24,237 nucleotides of DNA. Source: RPQJ01 sp035554635 (GTDB lineage: Bacteria > Pseudomonadota > Gammaproteobacteria > Steroidobacterales > Steroidobacteraceae). The stretch spans positions 1-24,237 of the forward strand of contig DATMIB010000087.1 in the NCBI GenBank assembly GCA_035554635.1, read 5' to 3'. A model generated the notes under the pieces. That model was not told the DNA's origin and made no database searches. It saw nothing but the letters and a program-made list of their open reading frames with translations. Shown here piece by piece: positions 14,266 through 22,252 of this stretch. Position 1 is the first letter of the stretch, and each line of letters opens with the position of its first letter. The position numbers and the translations under genes are program-made.

Positions 14266-15126
14266 ATGCAGTCACGTCATTCGGGCTGGACGCTGCTCGC
14301 CGAGATCGTCGTCGTGTTGCTGGCGCTGGTGGTGCCCACCGTCGCCGCGGCGACGGAGCCTTGCGGCGGGCTCGGCGAGTGTCGCGCCATCGTCGAGATC
14401 AATGCGACCGACGGCGACATCGGCTTCCACTGGCTCGCAGATGCCGACGACCTGCGTGGCACCGAGATCGTCGATGCGCACGGTGAACGCATCTTTGCGA
14501 ACGCCGTGACAGGTGCCTTGCGTCGACAAGGCCTGACCGAGTCGTTCGGCGAGAGTTCCGAGCCGAAGTGCCGGGCCTCGCTGCGCGAAGAGACCGATGA
14601 CCCCGTGGTCACGGTCGCGCAGTTCGTGCGCCGATTCCCGGCGGGGTCCTATCTGTTCCGTGGCTACACGACCGACGGCGCGACGTTGCGCGGACGCACG
14701 CCTCTCACGCACTGGCTGCCGGCAGCGCCGCGCCACGTCGATTTCACCGGTGGCGTGATCACTTGGCAGGCCGGGACGTCGCTCGGCGTCTGCGCCTCGG
14801 AACGCGAGCTCTGGTCGCTGGTCGACGCCGGTGTCCTGCCAGTCCACCCGATCAACGTTCCGGTCGTGTCGTGGGAAGTCACGCTCGAACTCGAGGACGA
14901 CCTGCACCGCGCATTCACGGTCCGCGTGCCGGCGCGCGGTGCGGCGGCGCAGACGAGCGTCACCGTACCGCCCGAATTCCTGTACTCGGTGCCGGCGGAC
15001 ACGCCGGCGAAGATCGAGGTCGGCGCGGTCGGCGGCCGGCTCGACATCGGCGACGACGACAACGCGACGTTCACCGAGCTCGTCGGGCTCTGCCTGCACC
15101 GGGTCCACGGCTGCGCGGCGGATTGA
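14266..15126 (+). CDS. Exported protein of unknown function with an INATDGD-type domain
   Basis: A 286-residue protein with a signal peptide (helix at about 8-28, ALVVPTVAAA) followed by a Cys-containing start (PCGGLGEC). The mature part is beta-rich. VEINATDGDIGFHWLADAD, GLTESFGESSEP, RFPAGSYLFRGYTTDG and LTHWLPAAP recur in a family of exported proteobacterial proteins with a fibronectin-like look; I know no function for it. Six cysteines are in the mature chain, including a C-terminal pair in LCLHRVHGC, so disulfides are likely. The start is well supported by GAGGAG at 14253-14258 with seven bases of spacing. No enzyme motif is visible. A structural or ligand-binding periplasmic role is possible. 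Confidence 0.85.
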   Translation: MQSRHSGWTLLAEIVVVLLALVVPTVAAATEPCGGLGECRAIVEINATDGDIGFHWLADADDLRGTEIVDAHGERIFANAVTGALRRQGLTESFGESSEPKCRASLREETDDPVVTVAQFVRRFPAGSYLFRGYTTDGATLRGRTPLTHWLPAAPRHVDFTGGVITWQAGTSLGVCASERELWSLVDAGVLPVHPINVPVVSWEVTLELEDDLHRAFTVRVPARGAAAQTSVTVPPEFLYSVPADTPAKIEVGAVGGRLDIGDDDNATFTELVGLCLHRVHGCAAD

Positions 15127-15129
15127 CGC

Positions 15130-15696
15130 TCAGCGACCGTCCCGATCGGCATCGCCCGGCAGCGCGCGCTCGATGCTGCTCGCGATACGCTCGTACGCGT
15201 CGCGCGTCGCATGCCGCGCCTCGTCCCACGCCAGGCGCGAGTCGCCGCGTGACTGCTCCCAGTCCCGCGCGAACTCCGGCTCGACTTCGTCGAACCGCCG
15301 CCCTTCGTAGGCGGGATAGCGCTCGTAGCCGTACCGGTAGGCCGGGCCGAAGTCGTCCCAGCCGTGTGGCGACGCGACCGCGTAGGGCCGCGACGGGAAT
15401 TCGTGGCGCCAGTACTCGTCCTCGTGGGCCGGGTTGACGCGTTCCGCCAGCGCCTTGCCGGCGATGCCGCCGATGACCGATCCCGCGACCACGCCGGCGA
15501 TCGCGCCGGCCACCGTTCCGAGCGGGCCGCCTGCGATCGTGCCTGTGGCCGCTCCGGCCACGGCGGCACCCGCGAGCCCGCCCGCCGTGCCACCGGCGAA
15601 TGCACCGCCCGCGACGCCTCCCAGGTGATCTTCGGGTTGTCCGGTTTCCGGGTCGCGATCGAGATCGCGCCCCTGCGGGCGTCTGCTCTTTTCCAT
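15130..15696 (-). CDS. Glycine-zipper domain protein
   Basis: A 188-residue protein in three parts. The N-terminus is polar (MEKSRRPQGRDLDRDPETGQ). Residues from about 27 to 88 form a Gly/Ala-rich glycine zipper with repeated GxxxG (GGVAGGAFAGG, VAGAIAGVVAGSVIGG), able to pack as membrane helices. The C-terminus is acidic and aromatic: HEDEYWRHEFPSRPYA, FGPAYRYGYERYPAYEG, FDEVEPEFARDWEQSRG, then WDEARHATRDAYERI. This order is a known uncharacterised family in many proteobacteria, sometimes noted with stress responses. No signal peptide precedes the zipper. CAGGAG lies just upstream of the ATG. It converges with the exported protein gene, with only three bases between stops. Confidence 0.88.
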   Translation of the reverse strand: MEKSRRPQGRDLDRDPETGQPEDHLGGVAGGAFAGGTAGGLAGAAVAGAATGTIAGGPLGTVAGAIAGVVAGSVIGGIAGKALAERVNPAHEDEYWRHEFPSRPYAVASPHGWDDFGPAYRYGYERYPAYEGRRFDEVEPEFARDWEQSRGDSRLAWDEARHATRDAYERIASSIERALPGDADRDGR

Positions 15697-16123
15697 GGTG
15701 TGCTCCTGCAGCTGCGGGTCGGTTGCCGTGGTTGTATGGCGCCGTCCCCGCGACGTCTGTAGGACCCCTCGCCTCCGCATGCGCGCGCAAGCGCTGCCAG
15801 ACGAGCGTCGCTTCGTTCCGTTGTCGAGCAACCGCGAACCACGCCAATTACAGCGTTGTGAAATGCCCGTCGCGCTCGCGAGCCGAGCATGGCCCGGCCG
15901 CCGTGGCTCGCTCAGGTGGTTTGATCCATGGTCCGGCTTGCCGCAACGGATCGCCTCGCTTCTCGTCGGCCCGCCGCAAGGCCTTTGGTTGTCAGTCGGT
16001 TTCGAATTCGCTGACACAGTTTCGGTGCGGCACCTGTAGGCACGGTTCGCGCGTGCTGACTTACGTCACCGTTGTGTCACCGGAGACTGCCGCACCGGAC
16101 AAATCAAACGACAGGGTTTCCCC
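15697..16123. other. 427-base divergent intergenic region
   Basis: No gene is supported here. It separates the glycine-zipper gene (minus) from the FG-GAP protein gene (plus) and must hold both promoters. It is somewhat less GC-rich than the surroundings near 15830-15870 and 15990-16110. A direct repeat, GTCACCG at 16065-16071 and 16076-16082, is spaced by 11 bases, about one helical turn, 42-59 bases upstream of the plus-strand start, and could be a regulator site. I cannot assign -35/-10 boxes with confidence. Confidence 0.45.
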
Positions 16124-18487
16124 ATGACGTTCCGTCACTTGCTGTGTACCGCAGTGGTTGCGTGCTGCGCCCTGCCGGGCTCGCTCCAGGCGCAGATCGC
16201 CTTTTCCGACGTCTCGGCGGCGGCCAGGATCAACCGCGCCGGCGAGAGCTATGGCGCTGCCTGGGGCGACCTCAACGGCGATGGCCTGCTCGACCTCTAC
16301 GCAAGCAACCATCGCCAGCAGGACAACATCTTCCTGAACATGGGCAACGGGACGTTCCACACGATCGGGCCCGAGGTGCTCACGTGGCGCAACCGCCAGC
16401 GTGCCGACACGCACGGCGGTTCCTGGGCCGACTTCGACAACGACGGCGACCAGGACCTGCTCATCAGTGCAGGTACCGGCAACCTGAGCGAGTTGCTCGT
16501 CAACGAGAACCAGTGGCTCGTCGACCGCACTGTCGCGCGGGGCCTCACGACGACCAACCTCGGCGGCCGCCTGCCGGTGTGGCTCGACTACGACGGCGAC
16601 AAGCTGCTCGATTTCGTCATGACCCAGTACGGCGGCGTCGCCAAGCTCTATCGCCAGGGACCGGCGGGCCACTTCAGCGAGACGACGACGACCGCGAGGC
16701 TGCTCTGCAAGCGCTTCCACTACGCGCAGCTGATCGACGTCAACGGCGACGGCAACCTCGATTTCATGTGCTCCGACGAGGACCTCTTCCCGCAGAAGAT
16801 CTACAACACGGTGCCGCTGCCGTGGAAGAAGATCTACGACAACCAGGCGCCCGCGGCCTACCTGCCGCCGGTGCCGCAGGCCGTCGACAGCGCCATCGCC
16901 GACTTCAACAACGACGGACGCATGGACATGCTCGTGATCGGCAGCGTGCAACTGCGCCCGTCGGGCGCCACGCAAAGCAGCCCGACGCACTTCGAGGCCG
17001 GGCTCATGAACGGCATCAAGGGCGTCAAGTTCGTGACGGGCGGCAAGGTGCAGTTCGAAATGGACTGGAACAAGCAGGACGAGCGCACCACCATCGACTT
17101 CAAGCGCATCAAGATCGGCTCGCGCGGCATCAATCCCGCGGCGATCCCGTTCACACTGGACCCGGCCAACACCGCAGTTCACGGCATGCCGGCAAATCCG
17201 ACCAGGCCGGAAGACATCCCGATGATGCAGATCGGCTACAACCCGAGCACCAGGCTGTGGACGCTGGTGATCTGGTCGCAGCTCTCGGAAACCGACAAGG
17301 GTGTCTTCAGCGAAGCCTACCTGGACATCGACTCGACCGAGACGATCACGAACCTGGTCGCGACGGGCCTGTGGCCCAGCGATCGCGCGCAGAAGCCGAC
17401 GCTGCTGATGAATTACCCCGGCAAGTTCGTCAACCAGACGGCGCAGGCCGGGCTCGACGTGCCGATGGAATGCGTCAGCGTCACGCCGGGCGACTTCGAC
17501 AACGACATGGACGTCGACCTGTACTTCGCGTGCCGCACGGCGGCCAGCAACATCCCGAACCGGCTGTTCGAGAACCTCGGCAACGGCACGTTCCGCGAGG
17601 TCTCGGGCGCCGGCGGCGCAGTCGGACCGGTCGGCATCGCCGTCCGCAGCGGTGCCGGAACCGCCGACACGGCGGTGTCGGGCGATTACGACGTCGACGG
17701 CAACCTCGACCTGTTCGTCGCCAACGGCTTCAACCTGCGGCCGCTGCAGTTCGGCGGCCAGAACAAGCTGTTCCGCAACCAGGGCAGCGGCAAGCGCTGG
17801 CTCGAGTTCGACCTGGTCGGCACCCAGTCCGACCGCGAGGCCACCGGTGCGCGAGTGTTCGTGACCGCGAACGGCGTGAGCCAGGTGCGGGAGAACAATG
17901 GCGGCTACCACCGCTGGTCACAGGACATGAAGCGGCTGCACTTCGGCGTGGCCGGGGCCACCACCGCGTCGGTCCGCGTCGAATGGCCCAACGGCACGAC
18001 GCAGAATTTCAGCAACGTCGCGACCAACCGGCTGTACCGGATCACCCAGGGCGGCGCCATCGCGGCCGTGACGCCGGGCGGTGCGCCGCCCTACCAGTGC
18101 GGGAAGCCGACCTTCAGCGCCGGCGCCGAGGCAGCCATCTTCATCTGGCGCGATTGCCCGTCGGGCGAATGGCGCATGAAGACCACGGCAGGTGGCGGCA
18201 GCGTCGTCTACAGCGGGTCGATCACGTCGGCGGCCGCGTTCAACAAGGTCACGACCCAGGGCCTCAGCACCATCGACAAGGTCGATACGAGCGATCCGAA
18301 GAAGATCGTGTTCCGGCTCGACACGCGCGGCACTTCGACCGACGGCATCAACTTCATCCCGAAGGACCCGCTCACCGCGTGCCTGCGTGTCGATGCACCT
18401 GCCGGCGTGAAGGTCTACTACGGTCCGTTCAAGCGGCAGTTGCCGGTGCCGCTCGACCTCGACGCGCGCAGCGGCTGCGGCGCCTGA
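16124..18487 (+). CDS. Exported FG-GAP/VCBS repeat protein with ASPIC/UnbV domain (CRTAC1-like)
   Basis: A 787-residue exported protein. Residues 1-23 are a signal peptide ending LQA. Seven Ca-binding Dx[DN]xDx-type loops begin at about residues 49, 103, 155, 205, 260, 457 and 521 (for example DLNGDGLLD, DFDNDGDQD, DVNGDGNLD), indicating a seven-bladed beta-propeller of the integrin-alpha type. Between blades at 260 and 457 is an insert of roughly 180 residues without such loops. An ASPIC/UnbV domain follows at about 558-645 (RWLEFDLVG, ATGARVFV, LHFGVAGATTASVRVEWPNG). The last 140 residues form an extra Cys-containing domain I do not recognise. Such proteins are surface or periplasmic and bind calcium; the ligand is unknown. 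It is a monocistronic gene closed by paired palindromes. Confidence 0.92.
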   Translation: MTFRHLLCTAVVACCALPGSLQAQIAFSDVSAAARINRAGESYGAAWGDLNGDGLLDLYASNHRQQDNIFLNMGNGTFHTIGPEVLTWRNRQRADTHGGSWADFDNDGDQDLLISAGTGNLSELLVNENQWLVDRTVARGLTTTNLGGRLPVWLDYDGDKLLDFVMTQYGGVAKLYRQGPAGHFSETTTTARLLCKRFHYAQLIDVNGDGNLDFMCSDEDLFPQKIYNTVPLPWKKIYDNQAPAAYLPPVPQAVDSAIADFNNDGRMDMLVIGSVQLRPSGATQSSPTHFEAGLMNGIKGVKFVTGGKVQFEMDWNKQDERTTIDFKRIKIGSRGINPAAIPFTLDPANTAVHGMPANPTRPEDIPMMQIGYNPSTRLWTLVIWSQLSETDKGVFSEAYLDIDSTETITNLVATGLWPSDRAQKPTLLMNYPGKFVNQTAQAGLDVPMECVSVTPGDFDNDMDVDLYFACRTAASNIPNRLFENLGNGTFREVSGAGGAVGPVGIAVRSGAGTADTAVSGDYDVDGNLDLFVANGFNLRPLQFGGQNKLFRNQGSGKRWLEFDLVGTQSDREATGARVFVTANGVSQVRENNGGYHRWSQDMKRLHFGVAGATTASVRVEWPNGTTQNFSNVATNRLYRITQGGAIAAVTPGGAPPYQCGKPTFSAGAEAAIFIWRDCPSGEWRMKTTAGGGSVVYSGSITSAAAFNKVTTQGLSTIDKVDTSDPKKIVFRLDTRGTSTDGINFIPKDPLTACLRVDAPAGVKVYYGPFKRQLPVPLDLDARSGCGA

Positions 18488-18497
18488 ATGCAGAGTT

Positions 18498-18590
18498 CAC
18501 CTCTCCCGCGCGAGCGGGAGAGGTGGAGAGCCCTCACCCCCGGAGCCCTCACCCGACCTGCGGTCGACCTCTCCCGCGAACGGGAGAGGT
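18498..18590. repeat. REP-like pair of palindromes between convergent genes
   Basis: CACCTCTCCCGC (18498-18509) and GCGGGAGAGGTG (18514-18525) form a perfect 12-base-pair stem with loop GCGA. ACCTCTCCCG (18567-18576) and CGGGAGAGGT (18581-18590) form a second perfect 10-base-pair stem with loop CGAA. Between them GAGCCCTCACCC occurs twice as a direct repeat. This arrangement matches dispersed REP/BIME-like elements of proteobacterial genomes and sits exactly between two convergent stops (18487 and 18592), so it can serve as a bidirectional terminator. A related arm occurs after ald at 1353-1380. Confidence 0.8.
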
Positions 18591-18591
18591 G

Positions 18592-20661
18592 TCACTCCGA
18601 CGCAAGCCCGGCCTGCACGACCAGGAAGGCATATTCCTCGGCGAGCTCGCGCAAGTGCTGGAAGCGCCCGGACTTGCCGCCGTGACCGGCTTCCATGTTC
18701 ACGCGCAGCACGAGCAGCCGGTCGTCCGTCTTGAGGCGGCGCAGCTTCGCGACCCACTTTGCCGGCTCGAAATACTGGACCTGGCTGTCCCACAGGCCCG
18801 TCGTGACGAACAGCGCCGGGTAGGGCTGCGCGATCACGTTGTCGTAGGGCGAATAACTCAACATGTAGTCGTGAAACTCGCGCTCGTTCGGGTCGCCCCA
18901 CTCGTCGTACTCGTTGGTCGTGAGCGGAATGCTCTCGTCGAGCATCGTCGTGACGACGTCGACGAACGGCACGTGCGCGACCATGCCGCGATAGAGCTCG
19001 GGCGCCATGTTGGCCACCGCCGCGACCAGCAGGCCACCGGCGCTGCCTCCCCGTGCAAAGACACGCGCGGGGTCCGCGTAGCCCGCGTCCACCAGGTGAC
19101 GCGTGACGTCGATGAAGTCCTCGAACGTGTGTCGCTTGCACAGCTGCCGGCCCGATTCGTACCAGCGGCGCCCGCGCTCCTGCCCGCCGCGCACCTGCGC
19201 GATCGCATGGACGAAGCCGCGGTCGAGCAGCGAGAGCATGCTCGATGAAAACACCGGGTCGCTCGAGATGCCGTAAGCGCCGTATCCGTACTGCAGCAGT
19301 GGCGCCGACCCGTCGCGCCGGAAGCGGTCCTTGCGGTAGACGAGTGCGACGGGGACCTTTTCGCCGTCGCGGGCGGTCACCCAGAGGTACTCGGTGGCGT
19401 AACGCGCCGGGTCGAAGTCGCCGAGCACCGGTTCGCGCTTGAGCAGCGTGCGTGCCCCGGTGCGCGTGTCGTAGTCATAGGTCGTGTGCGGCGTCGTCAG
19501 CGACGTGTACGTGTAGCGCACGACCTCGCTGTCGATCTCCTCGTTGGCGCCGAGCGACATGCGGTAGGCCGGCTCGTCCGAGTCGAGGTAATAGTCGCGG
19601 CCGCCGTCCCAGGGACGAATTCGCACCTTGCGCAGGCCGTCGGAGCGCTCCTCGATTGCGAGGAACCGCGTGAACACGTCGAACCCGGCCACGAACACGT
19701 CGTCGCGGTGCGGCACGACCTCGCGCCAGTGTTCGCGCCCGATCGGCGCATCGACCGGCACTTCCATGATGCGGAAATTGCGCGCCTGCCAGTTGGTGCG
19801 GACGATCCAGCGCCCGTCGACGTGCTCGACCGAGTACTCGTGGCCACGCTCGCGCGGCAGCAGCACCTTGAACTCGAGGTTCGGGTCGTCGGTGCGCGCG
19901 TACCGCACCTCGGAGGTGATGGTGCTGCTCGAGTGGATCAGCAGGTAGCGGCGGTCCTTCGTCAGTTCGACCGCGGTGTAGAACGACTCGTCCTGCTCCT
20001 CGTACACGAGCGCGTCGTCGGCAGGGTCGGTGCCGAGCACGTGCACGCGCACGCGCAGGCCGAGCAGCGTTACGGGGTCCTTCTCGATGTAGAGCACGCG
20101 GCGATTGTCGGCGGCCCAGGCCATGGCCTCCTCGACGTTGGGCACGGCATCGTCCAGCACCTCGCCGGTGTCCAGCGACTTGAACCGCAGGGTGTGCTGT
20201 CGGCGCCCGACCGTGTCGTCGGTGTAGGCCAGCAGGCGATTGTCGTCGCTGACCTCGAGCGCGCCGATGTCGTAGTAGTCGAGGCCCGCGGCCTGCGCAC
20301 GCAAATCGAGCAGGACCTGCTCCGGACCTTCGAGGTCACCGTGCCGGCGCGCGTAGAGCGGATACTCGTCACCGGTGGCGAAGCGACGGTAGTACCAGTA
20401 CCCGTGGTCACGGTACGGCACGGTCGTGTCGTCCTGGCGGATGCGACCCACGATTTCCTCGTAGAGCCGGTCCTCGAGCGGACGCCACGACGCGCAGGCG
20501 AGTTCACGATAGGTGTTCTCGGCCTGCAGGTAACCGACGACGTCGGCCGCCGTGCGCGTGTCGTCGCGCAGCCAGTAATAGTCGTCGATGCGCGTCCCGT
20601 GCGGCGACGTCACCGGATGCGGCCGCCTGGCCGCGACGGGCGGCTGCGGTCTGGCGCTCAT
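18592..20661 (-). CDS. ptrB: Oligopeptidase B (S9A serine peptidase, protease II)
   Basis: A 689-residue S9A peptidase. The N-terminal region (HPVTSPHGTRIDDYYWLRDD) and beta-propeller lead into an alpha/beta-hydrolase domain in the last 250 residues. The catalytic triad is Ser540 (RGGSAGG), Asp625 (GLWDSQV) and His660 (MEAGHGGKSGR); each is exactly eight residues beyond the E. coli oligopeptidase B triad. The enzyme cleaves short peptides after Arg or Lys and is normally cytosolic; no signal peptide is seen. Its start lies four bases after the stop of the M48 peptidase gene, so the two form an operon. The REP-like palindromes terminate it. Confidence 0.95.
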   Translation of the reverse strand: MSARPQPPVAARRPHPVTSPHGTRIDDYYWLRDDTRTAADVVGYLQAENTYRELACASWRPLEDRLYEEIVGRIRQDDTTVPYRDHGYWYYRRFATGDEYPLYARRHGDLEGPEQVLLDLRAQAAGLDYYDIGALEVSDDNRLLAYTDDTVGRRQHTLRFKSLDTGEVLDDAVPNVEEAMAWAADNRRVLYIEKDPVTLLGLRVRVHVLGTDPADDALVYEEQDESFYTAVELTKDRRYLLIHSSSTITSEVRYARTDDPNLEFKVLLPRERGHEYSVEHVDGRWIVRTNWQARNFRIMEVPVDAPIGREHWREVVPHRDDVFVAGFDVFTRFLAIEERSDGLRKVRIRPWDGGRDYYLDSDEPAYRMSLGANEEIDSEVVRYTYTSLTTPHTTYDYDTRTGARTLLKREPVLGDFDPARYATEYLWVTARDGEKVPVALVYRKDRFRRDGSAPLLQYGYGAYGISSDPVFSSSMLSLLDRGFVHAIAQVRGGQERGRRWYESGRQLCKRHTFEDFIDVTRHLVDAGYADPARVFARGGSAGGLLVAAVANMAPELYRGMVAHVPFVDVVTTMLDESIPLTTNEYDEWGDPNEREFHDYMLSYSPYDNVIAQPYPALFVTTGLWDSQVQYFEPAKWVAKLRRLKTDDRLLVLRVNMEAGHGGKSGRFQHLRELAEEYAFLVVQAGLASE

Positions 20662-20665
20662 CGGC

Positions 20666-21502
20666 TCAAACGGACGCCGGGCCCATGCTGACCGGATGGG
20701 TCGGCCTCGTGCCTCCCGTCTGGTAGAACGGCATCATCTTCGGCGCGAGTTTGCCGAGCCGGTCCTGTCGCGTCTCGTCGCTCGGATGCGTGCTCATGAA
20801 CTCGGGCGGCGCCTTGCCGCCTCCGACCTTGGCCATCTTCTGCCACAGCGTGATCGCCGCGCGCGGGTCGTAACCGGCCTTGGCCGCGAGCTCGATGCCG
20901 ATCTGGTCGGCCTCGCTCTCCGAGGTGCGGCTGTTGGGCAGTTGCACGGCCATCTGCGCGGCCGCGGCGGCCAGCGCCATCGACTGGCCCGGGTTGTCGC
21001 TGAGCACGCCCGCGGCGAGCACGCCGACGTTGCTCGCCATCGCGACCGACATCCGTTCAGCCGTATGGTTCGCGAGGGCGTGCGCGATCTCGTGCCCCAT
21101 CACCTGCGCGAGCTCGTCGTCGGTCGGGTCGACCTGCTGGATCAACCCGGTGTAGATCGCCATGCGGCCACCGGCCATGCACCACGCGTTGACGGTCTTC
21201 GGCTCGTCGATGACCTGCACGCTCCACTGCCACTTGGCGCTGTCGGGCCGCATCTTCACGGCCTGCGCCACCAGCCGCTCGGTGATGACCTCGACGCGGT
21301 TCAGCAGGCGCGAATCGGTGACGAGCTTGCCTTCCTGCTTGTACTTGCTCATCTCCTGGACATAGGCCTGGCGCGAGGCACTGATCGCCTGGTCCTCGGA
21401 GACGAGCATCAGCTGCTTGCGACCGGTCGGGCTCGTCGCACAGGCGGCAACCACGAGCGCCAGCGCCAGTGCGAGCAGGGGTTTGCGACTGCGAAGGATC
21501 AT
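20666..21502 (-). CDS. M48-family metalloprotease, lipoprotein
   Basis: A 278-residue zinc protease. The N-terminus is a lipoprotein signal (basic start, hydrophobic core, lipobox VVAAC with Cys at about 19), so it should be lipid-anchored in the envelope and face the periplasm. The zinc motif HEIAH is at 137-141 (His137, Glu138, His141) and the third ligand is Glu197 in SESEADQIG. The PEFMSTHPSDETR segment is typical of the BepA/LoiP-like peptidases, which degrade or mature misfolded outer-membrane proteins. No C-terminal TPR as in BepA is present, so it is nearer LoiP or YcaL. No clear ribosome-binding site precedes the ATG. It is followed after four bases by oligopeptidase B. Confidence 0.93.
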   Translation of the reverse strand: MILRSRKPLLALALALVVAACATSPTGRKQLMLVSEDQAISASRQAYVQEMSKYKQEGKLVTDSRLLNRVEVITERLVAQAVKMRPDSAKWQWSVQVIDEPKTVNAWCMAGGRMAIYTGLIQQVDPTDDELAQVMGHEIAHALANHTAERMSVAMASNVGVLAAGVLSDNPGQSMALAAAAAQMAVQLPNSRTSESEADQIGIELAAKAGYDPRAAITLWQKMAKVGGGKAPPEFMSTHPSDETRQDRLGKLAPKMMPFYQTGGTRPTHPVSMGPASV

Positions 21503-21750
21503 GCCGGACACCGTATGTCTGAGCCTCGAATGCCGCAATTCTGCACCGCCGTCCGGGTCGGAGGAAGGCACCGCCCGGTGCGGGCGCAGCGACCGGAGGT
21601 AGGCCATTGCCGCCGCCGGGCGTGTCCTCGCGGCTGGCGGAGGTACGCGGCGACGAGCCGCGACGCGCAGGTGCGGTGTCGGCGTGAACGCACGTCGTGC
21701 GGGGAAATCCGCTGCTGTTTTCGCCGCGCAGCGCGTGGTGGGAGCCCGGC

Positions 21751-22137
21751 TCAGCCGAGCGTGCGGACGGTGGTCGTGCGGCCCTGGATCCACTCCCAGG
21801 CGTCCGCCGCGGACGGCATGAAATTGATCTTGAGCGCGCCCAGCGTCGGTTGCAGGTACTCCACGAAGGCGCGCAGTTGCGGCGTGTCGGGCACGAAGAC
21901 GCTTTCGAGACGCCGGTTGGTCGCGACCGCGCCGATGATCCCGGCCGTGGCCCAGATCAGTTCCTCGGTCAGCGGCGGCAGCGTTGCCTGGGACCAGTCG
22001 AAGACGTGAAAACGCTGGTCCTCGAAGTCCGCGCGCGCGGCGAGCGCCGTCGTCATGGCCTCGATCTCCGCCGCGGTGACCTGGCCGGTGCACCGCACCA
22101 GCACGACGCGCCCTTGTGCTTCGACTTCGTATGGCAT
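21751..22137 (-). CDS. SpoIIAA/STAS-like small protein
   Basis: A 128-residue soluble protein. The start MPYEVEAQGRVVLVRCTGQV, with alternating hydrophobic strands, then TAAEIEAMTTALA, then FHVFDWSQATLPPLTEELI, is the layout of single-domain SpoIIAA/STAS-like proteins, which act in partner binding rather than catalysis. The second half (SVFVPDTPQLRAFVEYLQP, ADAWEWIQGR) completes the alternating alpha/beta pattern. The ATG is preceded by GAGG with six bases of spacing; a TTG six bases upstream is less likely. It lies 115 bases after the OYE-type gene and 248 bases before the M48 gene, so it may form its own unit. Function is unknown. Confidence 0.8.
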   Translation of the reverse strand: MPYEVEAQGRVVLVRCTGQVTAAEIEAMTTALAARADFEDQRFHVFDWSQATLPPLTEELIWATAGIIGAVATNRRLESVFVPDTPQLRAFVEYLQPTLGALKINFMPSAADAWEWIQGRTTTVRTLG

Positions 22138-22252
22138 CGCCAACCTCGACGCGCTTTCTACACCGGTTGCCGATGCTGCGCGTCACCCACGCGGGTGAGG
22201 CCCGTGCACTGCTGCACGCACGTTCGACATGCCGCAATCCGGGCCTGGACGA

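Noticed and set aside
11670..14267. An 865-codon minus-strand frame opposite the M3 peptidase
   Set aside because: Same Arg/Val/His-rich antisense composition; the plus-strand gene has a complete zinc site and signal peptide.
16072..19248. A 1058-codon plus-strand frame overlapping the propeller gene and running into oligopeptidase B antisense
   Set aside because: It is an out-of-frame reading of the propeller gene, Arg/Gly/Pro-rich, and crosses the REP-like palindromes and the convergent gene end.
21503..21750. Possible small gene between the M48 and STAS-like genes
   Set aside because: Open frames here are short and Arg-rich, with no ribosome site; the stretch looks like plain intergenic DNA.
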